Below are positions 1 through 11,314 of a DNA stretch of 64,000 nucleotides, piece by piece. This DNA is from Agriotes lineatus. Taxonomy: Eukaryota; Arthropoda; Insecta; Coleoptera; Elateridae. How positions within the stretch are numbered: position 1 is the stretch's first letter; the number at the start of each line of letters is the position of its first letter. The notes under the pieces are model-generated. The model was not told the origin of the DNA and did not search any database. It saw nothing but the letters and a program-made list of their open reading frames with translations. The stretch covers positions 80,863,061 to 80,927,060 of the forward strand of contig OW679203.1 of NCBI GenBank assembly GCA_940337035.1, read 5' to 3'. The translations under genes and the position numbers were made by a program.

Positions 1-2149
1 ATTTTGTATTTCATATTAAATTGTAACAAGAATAACAAACGGGTTAACCTAATAATATTCAGTCACATGCGTCACTAGGCGATTGTAACGAAAACTGTGT
101 GTTGAAAACCACGAATAACAATATTGATGATTTGCATGAACACGTTGCGTTCCAGAAGTTCTTTTAGACGATAGTATTTGCGAATCTGTTCAATTTATAG
201 TTCGTGATTGAGTACTAATTGGTGTTTCTCATTTGGGGCCTTTATTACTTCGCTTGATGGGTCCATGCTTGAATTGAATTTACTATGATTTCGTTTTTTA
301 GACTTCCAGGACCTTTGACAGCGCTTTTAAGCTATACAAGACATTACGATATTACACTATTACAATGTGATAATTAATATGTCAATAATATATTTTTAGT
401 GTTCCTTTTGGGTCCAGCTTGATTTAATTTTTTTAGTGTCTTTCTATGCTTTATTGTAGTCGTTACCTACTAATATAAGAGTTATTGCTGTTTGTTTCTT
501 TATTTTGGTATTTCTGTTGCTTTCGTCGCGACTTACATACTCTGTATAGTTCGGCAGCGTGAGTTATGGTAAGTTACTGAACCCGGCGCCCTTATCGGTT
601 AACTCAGTGTTGCTCATACCAGTAGGTGAATTTATTATCTATCTAGTTGCTTGTTAGGAACATTAAAAGCTCATTTTCGTTAGTGTTACACTTGCTCTAG
701 TGTAACAATATTGACACTCATTGGGTTTGGCGTGTAGCATTCACGCAGAATTGGACTGAAAAAACAATCGTAGCCTCTAACCCTAGATTAATAAAGCAGT
801 TTGAATTGGATTGATCGTCAAGCTTTCGGATATAAAAATTGTTCAAAATCACTCCACTACTATAGGTAGCCTATATGCAAGCACAACCCACTTGTACTAA
901 AAATGTTAAAACCTCACATCTGTTTTATATGATGAAATTGTATATGTATATAAACAAATACAAAAAATCCATTATGGTAACTATGAATATCTTAAGTTAA
1001 TTAATTTAAAAAATTATAGTACTGTATAATTTTGAAACCGTGTCTACATAAATTACAATAATAATAAATTGCGTATACGAGCATACTTAAAAACAAAGAA
1101 TTTATATGGATATTACATTTATTGATTTACAATTTAGCTCATTCTGTGTCATCGCTACAATTAAGACCAGTAGATTTAAAAAATTGCATCATTGATGGAA
1201 AGTTAATATTTAGGAAAAATAATTTTTTGAACTTCTGTTGCTCTTATTAGATTGGGTTTGATTAATATGAAATAAAATAGCTGTACGCCCATTTGCTCTT
1301 GAAATGTAATTTTTTGTGAACGGTCTGTCTCTACAGTGAGTAACGGCAGTTTGAAAAATAAAACCCTAAACGAGGATACAATTTATAGTTCACATAGTTA
1401 CGAGTGATCGCTATAACTTGAAATTTAAATTGCGTTAACCGGTTGTTGCCATCCATTTACGTTGTCTTTTTTTTGTTAGCATGCGATAACGATTCCATAA
1501 GAAATACGCACATAAGTTTGGGCTTCCCTCTTTCTTCCACTTAAAAATTTCAAATTGCGTCCTTACATTTAATTTTATTTAAGCACGCATCAAAATGATG
1601 AAATATATTAAAACACAAGTTTGTAAAATATATACCTGTTTCCTTAACATTTTAAAATTAATCTTGCAGTACACCATTTAATATTGTATTTAATAAAAAT
1701 AATAATTTATCTCTGCTCTTTCTGGATTGACGGTATCCTTATTATCAATAAATTGTAGATGTAGCATGTACGTCAATTCTCAAATTCTTAAGTAATGACC
1801 GTAAGTTTTACAGCTTTTTCAGTATCTATATTGAAATTTAGTTGCAAATGGACTACGTAACCAAATAGAAAAAGCGTCAGATAAACTGCCTGTAAATTAG
1901 GTAATGATGTGGTTTAAATAAATTATAATATTAATGAGCTACCTTTGAGGAAAATTCAATAACAAAAACTTAATATATGGATACGTCTTAAATTTGAATT
2001 TAGCTCAACTACGTCACTTGGAACGAAATCTGTAAATTAGATAGAGGTTGCCTCTATTTCCATCTTTAAAGTCACTTAAGAACAGTATTAAATGAATAAG
2101 GTAATGTAATTGCTGCTATTTCAATACTCTTCCGGTAGGAAAGTTATTG
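1..2149. other. Unassigned AT-rich sequence
   Basis: No open reading frame, inverted repeat or repeat family that I can recognise. The stretch is AT-rich with many short A/T runs and frequent stops in all frames. It leads without a sharp boundary into the diverged left edge of the tandem array that starts near 2150. Confidence 0.6.
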
Positions 2150-5100
2150 AAAAAAGTCTTACAGCGCTATCAAATCATATTTACTCGAAAGCTTCACTTT
2201 TAAAAATAAGAGCAGAGAGAATATTTTTTAATTATTAATAAATGACACTATGACGCAGCTTCGATATGAATGCTTTAATTTAAAAATTGGTAATACGAGT
2301 ACTTCGAATCGGTTTCTACTATTACTGTTTATTATTAGACAACACTTATCAGGCAGTTTTCATCTGAAAGCTTTATTTTCAAGATTTAGAGCACTTCAAA
2401 TATTTTTCAATTTTAGGCTTTCTCTACAAAAAGACGATGTCTGCTAGAATTTACCTAGAAGACATAATTTTAAATAGAAAGGGGCTGCAAATCTTTCTCT
2501 ACATTTTCCCGAAGAAATGGAGCTGTCTGTCAAGCTTCATATTGAAGCTTTCAGTTCAAAAACAAAAGGTGCTGGAGATCTTCTTCCATTTTAACTTGTC
2601 AATCATAAATGGTGTTGTCGAACCGACTAGAAGCTTTCAGTTCAAAAATAGAAGTGTTGTGAAGCTTTCTCTATTTGCATTTTTCTCCAATAAGTTGTGC
2701 TGTCTGACAAGTTTCATCTAGTATCTTTGGTTTCTAGTATGAAGGCGTTGCAAAACTTTCTTTATTGTATTTCTATAACTATTGGCACTGTCGGACCGGC
2801 TTCGTCTAGAAGATTTGATTTCAAAAATAAAGTCGCTGCGAATTTTTTTCTGTTTACGGTATTCTCTAATAAACAGTGATGTAGTACAAGCTTTGTCTAG
2901 ACTCTAGAAGCTTTATTTTCGAAAATATCAATGCTGCCAACTTTTTTATATCTACATTCTCCTCTAATATAAATGGCGCTGTCGTACCAATTCTATCTAG
3001 AAGCTTTAATTTCAACAATAGTGACGCTGTCCATCTTTTTTGCTTTAATTTTTCTCTAAAAAATAGCGCTGTTAGACAAACGTTATCTAAAAGCTTTAAT
3101 TTCAAAAATAAGGACTCTGTACAGTTTTACTTATTTACATTCCTTAGTAATATAACTGAAGCTGTCGGGCAAGATTTATCTAGCAGTTTTAATTACAAAA
3201 ATAAATGCGCTACGGATCTTTCTTTATTTTAACTTGTCTCGAATCAGTGGCGCTCTTGAACAACTTCATCTAAAAGCTTTAGTTTAAAAAAGAAGGGAGC
3301 TTTCAATCTGTTTCCTACATTCCTCTCTAACATAAATGGCGCTGTGGTACTGATTCTATCTAGAAGCTTTAATTTCAACAATAGTGGCGCTGTCCATCTT
3401 TTTTGCTTTAATTTTTCTTTAAAAAACAGCGCTGCTGGACAAACTTTATCTAAAAGCTTTAATTTAAAAAATAAGGACTCTGTACAGTTTTACTTATTTA
3501 CATTCCTTAGTAATATAACTGAAGCTGTCGAGCAAGATTTATCTAGCAGCTTTAATTACAAAAATAAATGCGCTACGGATCTTTCTTTATTTTCACTTGT
3601 CTCGAATCAGTGGCGCTGTTGGACAACTTTATCTAAAAGCTTTAGTTAAAAAAGAAGGAAGCTTTCAATCTTTTTTCTACATTCCTTTCTAACATAAATA
3701 GCACTGTCGTACCGATTCCATCTAGAAGCTTTAATTTCAAAAATAGTGGCGCTGTCCATCTTTTTTGTTTTATTTTTTCTCTAAAAAACGGACATACTTA
3801 ATCTAGAAGATTTAACTTCAGAAATAAGGACTCTGTGCAGCTTCACCTATTTACATTCCTTTGTATTATTAACGGAGCTGTCAAACAAGCTTTATCTAGC
3901 AGCTTCAATTAGAAAAATAAATGCGCTACGGATCCTTCTTTATTTTAACTTTTCTCGAATCGGTGGCGCTCTCGGACAACTTTATCTAAAAGCTTTAATT
4001 TAAAAAGAAGGCAGCTTTCAATTTTTTTTCTACACTCCTCTATAACATAAATTGCACTGTCGGACCTGTTCTATCTAGAAGCTTCAAATAGTGGCAGTGC
4101 CCATCTTTTCTGTTTTAATTTTTCTCTAAAAAATGGCGCTTTGGACAAAATTTATCTAAAAACTTTAATTTCAAAAATAAGGACTCTGTGCAGCTTCTTC
4201 TATTTACATTCCTTTGTAATATAAACGGAGCTGTCGAGCAAGCCTGCTTTATCTAACAGCTTTAATTCCAGAAATGAATGCGCTGCGGATCTTTCTTTAT
4301 TTTAACTTTTCTCGAATCAGTGGCGCTGTCGGAAAACTTTATCTAATTTAAAAAAGAAAGAAGCCTTCAATCTTTTTTTCTACATTCCTCTCTAACGTAA
4401 ATGACGCTGTCGGACCGGTATTTTTTGTTTTAATTTTTCTCTAAAAAATTGCGCTGTTGGACAAACTTTATCTAAAAGCTTTAATTTCAAAAATAAGAAC
4501 TCGGTGCAGCTTCCCCCATTTACATTCCTTTGTAATATAAATGGATTTGTCTTGCAAGCTTTATCTAGCAGCTTTTAATTCCAAAAATAAGTGCGCTGCG
4601 GATCTTTCTTTATTTTAACTTGTCTCGAATCATTGGCGCTGTCGGACAACTTTAATTAAACGCTTTAATTTAAAAAAGAAGGGGGCTTTCAATCTTTTTT
4701 TCTACATTCCCTTCTAACATAAATGGCGCTGTCGGACCGGTTCTATTTAGAAGTTTTAATGTCAAAAGCACTGGCGCTGCCCATCTTTTTTGTTATAATT
4801 TTTCTCTAAAATATGGCGCTGTTGGACAAGCTTTATCTGAAAGCTTTAATTTTAAAAATGAGGACTCTGTGCAGCTTCTCCTATTTACATTTCTTTGTAA
4901 TATAAATGGCACTGTCGAGCAAGCTCTATCTAGCAGCTTTAATTTCAAAAATAAATGCCCTGCGGATCTCTCTTTATTTTTATTTTCTTTTAAGAAATGG
5001 CGCTGGTGGACAAACTCTATCTAAAAGCTTAAATATAAAAAAAGAGCTTTTCGAACTTTTTTCTATTAACATTACTCTCTAACATAAATGGCTCTGTCGG

Positions 5101-7210
5101 ACCGGTTCTATATAGAAGCTTTGATGTCAAAAATAGTGGGGCTGCGAATTTCTTTATATATTAATCTTCCTCTAATAAAAAGCGCTATTGCACAAACTTC
5201 ATCTAAAAGCTTTAATTTCAAAAGTAAAGACTTTTAAATTTCTTTTAGTAACACTCATCTTTAATGTAAATGGCATTATCAGACAAGCTTGATTCAGAAG
5301 CTTTAATTTCAAAAAGAAAAAGGCTGCCAATCTTCTTAAAAGGCACTGTCGGACCGCTTCTATCTAGAAGCTTTAATGTATAAAAAATAGTAGCGGTGCG
5401 GATTTATCTTTATTTAAATTTCATTCCAATAAACGGCGCTCTAAAAGCTTTAATTTCAGAAAATAAGAAAGTTGTGAAGCTTTTACTATTTACAATACTT
5501 TACAATATAAATGGCACTATCGAGCAAGCTTGCTCAAGAAGCTTTGTTTCCAAAATAATGTCATTGAAAAGCTTTGCTTATTTCCATTGTTCTGCAACAT
5601 ATATGGTACTGTCGGACAAACTCGATCCAGAAGCTTTAATTTCAAAAGCTGAAGATGCTGCGAATCTTTTTTCATCTACACTTCTTTCTAATATAAATGG
5701 CGCCGTCGTACCGGTTCTATCTAGAAACTTTAATTTCAAAAATAGAGGCGCAGCTGATCTTTTTATTTTAATTTTCTTCTAAAATGGCGCCTCGGACAAA
5801 CTTTATCTAAAAGCTTTAATTTTAAAACTAAAGATGTTGGAAGGCTTTTTCTATTTACATTATTTTGTAATATAGATGACGCTATCGCTATTGCCTTTTT
5901 TCAATAAATTTGGCTGTCGAACAGGATCCATCAAGAACTTAAATTTCCAAAATGAAACTGCTGCGAACCCAGTTCATATTTACATCTTTCTGTAATAGAA
6001 GGAGCTACCGGACAAGCTTTATCTAGAAAATTAATTTGAAAAATAGTCTGACTGCGAATATTTCTATTTATGCGTTTCTCTAGTAACTGGCGTTTTTGGA
6101 CAAGCTTTATCTAAACGTTCAAAAATAAAGACGCTGCAAATCTTTGTCTATGAACATTCCTCTCTAATATAAATAGAGCCGTCTGACCTATTTTATCTAG
6201 AAGCTTTAATTATAAGAATAAAGACGCCGCACTCTTCTCCAATGTAAATAGCCCTATCAAATAAGCTTGATCTATTTTCCTATTTTTATTTTTCTGTAAT
6301 ATATTTGGACAAGTTTAATCCAGAAGCTTTAATTGCAAAAATAAAGACGCCGCTGATTTTTTTTTCTATTTTAATTTTTCTCTAATAGATGGCTTTGTCG
6401 AACAAACTACCTAACGCTTTGATTTCTTAATTCCACAATTTAAATGGCGCAGTCTGAGAAGCTTCACCAAAAAGCTTTAATTTCAAAAATAAAGAAGCTG
6501 CCAATCTTTTTGTATCTACATTCCTCTCGAATATAAATGGCGCAGTCGGACCGATTCGATCTAGAAGCTTCAGTTCAAAAATATTGGCTCCGTAGATCTT
6601 TTTGTGTAATAAATGACGCTGTCTGACACAGTTCATCTAAAAGCTGTGAAGTTTTTCCTATTTACATTCCTTTGTAATATAAATAGCGCCGTTGAGCAAG
6701 CTTAATCTAGAAGCTTTAATTTCAAAATTAAGGCGCTCTTTTAAATTTGGTTTCAAATAAATGGCGCTATCAAACAGTATCTATCAGGAATTTAAATTTC
6801 TAAAATAAAGTCACTGCGATTATTTATCTAGAAGATTAATTTGAAAAATAGTCGTGCTGCGAATCTGGTTCTATTTATACTTTTTTTTTTCTAGTAAGTG
6901 GCGTTTTATGGTGAGCTTTAAGTAAATGCTTTAATTTCAAAAATTAGGGGTTGTAACTCTTTCGATTTTAATTTATTCTCTAATTTTTGACGTTGTCGAA
7001 GAGGCTTTATCTAGAAGCTTCATTTTCTAAAATAAAGACGCTGCGAATATTTTCTATTACATTCTTCTCTAATAAATAGCGTCGTCGAACAGAGTTCATC
7101 TAAAAGCTTTAATTTCTAAAGTAAAAATGCTGCAAATTTTTCCTATTTCTGAAAATCGGTCAGGTTTTATTTACATGTTTTATTTTGAAAAATTAGCATG
7201 CTGCAAATCT
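2150..7210 (+). repeat. Tandem array 1: ~90-bp subunits in a ~363-bp higher-order repeat
   Basis: The stretch is built from repeated ~90-bp subunits that share TTTATCTAGAAGCTTTAATT, then a short A-rich part, then a GCGCTG box, a T-rich part, and a GGCGCTGTCGGACAA-like end. Four diverged subunit types follow in fixed order (ending in a CCATCTTTTTT, a CAGTTTTACTTA, a CGGATCTTTC and a TTTCAATCTTTTT variant) and make a unit of about 363 bp. Starts of the first type can be placed near 2991, 3354, 3716, 4069, 4741, 5106, 5358 and 5715, so most intervals are 353-365 bp, with one double interval containing a deletion and one short (three-subunit) interval. The flanks (2150-2990 and 5800-7210) hold recognisable but much more diverged subunits. 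I see no relation to a known family. Short open frames across it are a by-product of the repeat. Confidence 0.93.
2991..5105 (+). repeat. Homogenised core of array 1
   Basis: Successive ~363-bp blocks here are clearly more alike to one another than to the outer subunits; for example the blocks starting at 2991, 3354 and 3716 share long near-identical stretches. Better-preserved central copies with decayed edges are what unequal exchange between array copies is expected to leave. One block (about 4400) has lost the start of its first subunit. Confidence 0.75.
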
Positions 7211-9604
7211 TTTTAAAAATTTTCCATAATAAATAAATTTGTAATATTTTAGGTGTTATAAGTCTTGACGAATAAAATGAAAAACTATAATTTGCTATCA
7301 ATTAAAATAAAATTCCGTTTTGGCCTTATTTCCTTACAAATTTAAAAGTTATTACAATGTGCCACCTGTAATAAGTAGAAGCCACAAATGTATCACCGCG
7401 CACTATAAGAAAATTCAAGAACACTTACGGGTTTTAATCTTCCCTTGCTTCGAAATGAGCATCTGCATCGGCGTAGACCCAGAGGATCTCCCATTGCTTG
7501 GTGGCACCCCGAACAGTCGTGCATTCTGGCCCACCCGAAAGTAATGCTTGTAGAGTCCCATCGTTGTGAATTACCGGTGGTTAGCTGCAACAGAAGCACT
7601 AATTACTGACTTGAAAGCAGCTTGTAGAAAAAGCATCTCATAAAGCGTTTGAGAAAACTAATCACCATTTCTTGTGGTGCGACATTAGCTGCTTTTAAAC
7701 AAATACGTTTCCACAAAACTGATGAGGCTACGAAACACTAAACACTGCACCTAATGAACTCCAGTTATTCAATACGCTGAGAAAATTAAAAACACACTTG
7801 CAAGCTTAATATCCGTACGTCAACCGCTTATTTGAATACCCGATCCTTCATTGCCGAACTTCTGACCTTCAGCTGCCGATCCGCAACCACGTTATCACAG
7901 TAATGCTACTATCCAGTACCAAACAGGCAAGTTCTGAAATATCTTCAGGGCGAGTTTGCACCTGGTCCCCACTCCCCAATTCCTGATTGGCCAAATTCGC
8001 GTAAGAGGGAAAACCCATGGACCAAAGCTTCACCAAAAACTTAAAAAAATTAAGTACTACGACTTTAACTACTTTTGTTCAATTGCTAACAACAGTGTGG
8101 TTTTTGCCAGAATTTGTTTTTGTTACAATTAGCTTAGCCAAAGCTTTACACGTGCTTGTCGCAGTAATTACATTAATGAAAAAAGTATTATATAATAAGC
8201 CTGGAATACAAAAAGCTGTCTGCCTTTAGCAGGTCGATTTTGCAAATGTAGCTATAAAGTTGTCATTTAAAGCTTTGGAACAACTGAGTCCAATTTAGTA
8301 CCACAAAGTAAACAGATCTATGAATCTGCTTCAAGTTGTTAGAATCATAATTAGTTTATTACACGAACGCCCGATTAAATAACATTAATTACAAAGTGAA
8401 AACTAGCGGCTGATCGTTGAGCAATCGCTCGGTAAAAGCTAATTGATATGGCGCATTATCGTGGCGGAAGAATTGTGCTGCAGTTTAGACAACATTGTGT
8501 TTGTTTTCGCTATTATGATCGAGAAGAAAATACCGACGTCAACATACTGTTATGCATTGGGCTAATAATGGAAATATAGAAACAAATGCGATTTGGGTTC
8601 TAGTCCTTGCGTCACTAGCAGTTCGAATACCTTTCACGCCTCCCGCAAAAACGACGATCGACCAAAGCGTTTCAGCGGGTCTTGATTTACGTCAGCAGTG
8701 AGGAATTTTAAACGCTGGATGCGGTACCTACTGCAGGCTAGGTCAAGTTTGCGTAGCCTTAGTGGAGGCTAAAAGAATTAAATTATTTTATTATTAATAA
8801 TTAAAACAATTGGGATTTCAGTATTTCTAATTTTAAATAAGTAACATTGATATATGTGATTTTTGGCATGGTAGATGTCGACACAAAACCCAATGTGTTT
8901 TTCTCCCTTGTTCCATCCATAATGGTTTTATGTTGAGCTAAATATAGAATTGCCCTATGGAAGTCTTTGTCCTAAACTAAATAAAAAAAAAGATAATCTG
9001 GCAGCCTCTTCAATTTACGAGAAGCTATTCATCAACAACCTGCAAATGGAAGCTTGATCCAGCTTCGGAACATAGCGAAGATTTGATAACAAAAAAACGT
9101 GGCGATAAAAAACCTAAAAGAACAAGTTGCATGTCCTTCCATATTAAGAATTGTCTTCTTTTCTAAAAACCTATTTTAAACAGGATGTAATGACTAACCT
9201 CCCCAACAGTTCGATAACGTCGCGATATAATCATAAAATTTCACCCAAGAGAAGTTGTACAAGATTACACACAAACCAATAAATTACGTTGTAATATATA
9301 TTTTATAGACATTAATATGTCAACAATATTTTTTTTATATCAGAAACACGTAGCTAACCTTGGAAATGGTATAAAGACGTTTCCAGTAAAAAAAGGTCGC
9401 TTGTCAATAACTACGAACTTTTTAAGATACATTTTTTGAAATATTCTGGTGCCTTTACAGTTACCTTCTGCTTTGGCAAATATTATACGCATCAGGAAGA
9501 AGATTTTCAAACTGAAAGGTCAGGACGCACTGTATGTAATAATAGCAAGTCAGAGAAAAATAGTAAAATAAATAATTAGAAGAATTGAGATCAGCCCTGT
9601 AATG
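7211..9604. other. Unassigned spacer between arrays 1 and 2
   Basis: No gene or repeat recognised. The part at about 7400-8000 and a second part at 8580-8760 are richer in GC than their surroundings and carry several CpGs, but the open frames in them (at most about 74 codons) show no domain I know. The rest is ordinary AT-rich sequence. Confidence 0.5.
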
Positions 9605-9850
9605 TAGAATATGTCGTATGCTGAACTAAGGTATCCCTTTTTCCTTTTCGCTGTTTTCAATTTGTACACTAACACACTTCTTGTTCGCTCTCTCGCTGCA
9701 TCTGAGTTTCACATACGTATTTATTTATTTCTTCTCTTGGCCTTCTTCCTTTTTCCTTGTGCTGTCTATTTTCCAACCAGGTCTCGTCGCACTGCATGTT
9801 GGAAAACCAACGGTGAAATAAACAGTTACAAGAACATACATAATTAATAA

Positions 9851-10940
9851 AACAAGCTTACATTTTTCATGTTGGGGGCAAATTTATTGTTTAAATTGAG
9901 AATATAAAGTCACTTGTGAAGCCAGTTTTGTGTAAAGTTGTTCACCAAGTTGCCTGGAATCTGTAGGTCTAATTTTCCCAAATGCAGGTGCTATCAATAT
10001 AGTGCAATTAGGCCAGCAAGTTTCCACCTGGTGCGTCGTTGGGTGCGAGCCAACGTCAGTGAAGATTTTGAGGTAGTTCCAAACATCCAAACAGCTATTC
10101 CTGGGTAGAAGAATTAGAACCAGCAAGCCATATCCAAGCAAGTATTTGCAGTGGCGTCCTTCCAGTGTGCCAGCCAACAGCGGGGCACATCTTCAAAAAA
10201 GATACGATTTCATAAAAACTAAGAGCAGCAGCCTCGTAAAAACTGAGATTCGTCAAGAATAGACTTTTGCCGATAAGTTGAACTTGTTTACAGAGTCCCA
10301 GATTTATCGAGCTTCGAGTAATTTAGCTGGCATCCCTAAAAAGTGTGAATTGAGGCGGCAGGTTCGGTTTTTTCTGTAAATTGAACAAAGGCGAATTACG
10401 CGTGGGTTTGCGTTATACTAGAAACAAAACTAGGTTAGCCGTTGCTGCGTCACAGAATTAATCGTATTTACCTGATGCATTCTTGCCATTTTGGTGTTTA
10501 AAATTTAATTTTACGCTATTTTTGCATTGACGGATCATCTTGTTTATTGCACTAAATTTATAGGTTATTTAACTGTCAGCAAGGAACAGTACATTGGCCC
10601 TAATATTAGAAAGTAGTTGCCATACAACAAATTATTTGTCATACAAAGTTTTCTACTTAATTTTATGAACCGACCTCCCTGAGATAAGAATTATTTCATG
10701 TTCACCGCAGCTAAGCCCTGATTTATTGAAAATAAATAAAATAAGGAAAGAGCAGTAAACCACTTATCTTTGGTAATTATTTATGATAACATTCTTTTAA
10801 TTTGCCCAGGCAATTCTCAATTGAAACTTTCATTTCATAAAGTGTAGTATTCCTTGCGCTAATGGTAAATTTTATATTTTATTTAAAACCCCATTTTAAG
10901 CGAGGGTACTATTACACTATATATTCTTTTCTCGGTTTTT
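9851..10940. other. Non-repeat interruption inside array 2
   Basis: Sequence unlike the array units, separating the first copy (about 9605-9850) from the main run. The part 9880-10180 is GC-richer and carries a 97-codon open frame on the minus strand (9884-10177), but its product has no motif I recognise. It may be an insertion or an original flank left by array expansion. Confidence 0.5.
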
Positions 10941-11057
10941 TTATTTTTCTATTCTAATGTCTATTTTCCAACCAGAAACTCTGGTTGCGCATTATATAGC
11001 AACTGCAGGTTGGAATACCAATGTTGAAATAACAATTTCAAGAACTGGGATAAACTA

Positions 11058-11314
11058 ACATGTGAGCAAACGAAAATGAAATCAAGCTTGGCTTTGAAAT
11101 ATTTGTTTTATAAATAATATGTTGGTGGTACTACAAGTCGATGTCAAATTCGATGTTAGCAGGTTAGGTTTTGGGTAGGTTTGTGTCAAAACTGACGCAA
11201 AACCTAACCTGCTAACCTCGAATTTGACACAGACTTATAGTGCCATCAACATATTATTCATAACACAAATATTTCAAAGCCAAGTTTGATTTCATTTTCG
11301 TTTGCTACAATGTT
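11058..11314. mobile_element. Foldback element, AACCTAACC-core family, copy 1
   Basis: An almost complete inverted repeat of about 250 bp with a short centre. The outer ends read GCAAACGAAAATGAAATC on the left and its complement on the right; the inner arms read GTCAAATTCGATGTTAGC and AGGTTAGGTTTT, matched on the right by AAACCTAACCTGCTAACC. It sits inside an array 2 unit between the AAGAACTGGGATAAACT and TGATGCGACATATGTG parts, so it is younger than the array. It has no coding capacity and would depend on another element's enzyme. Two relatives lie at 41169-41404 and 51884-51978. Confidence 0.88.

Noticed and set aside
5396..5782. 128-codon open frame in array 1
   Set aside because: It consists of array subunits whose higher-order period does not keep a reading frame, and no copy elsewhere stays open.
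9884..10177. Possible ankyrin-like reading on the minus strand near GRTPLQ
   Set aside because: A single short word in one frame; no repeat of the motif and no consistent frame.
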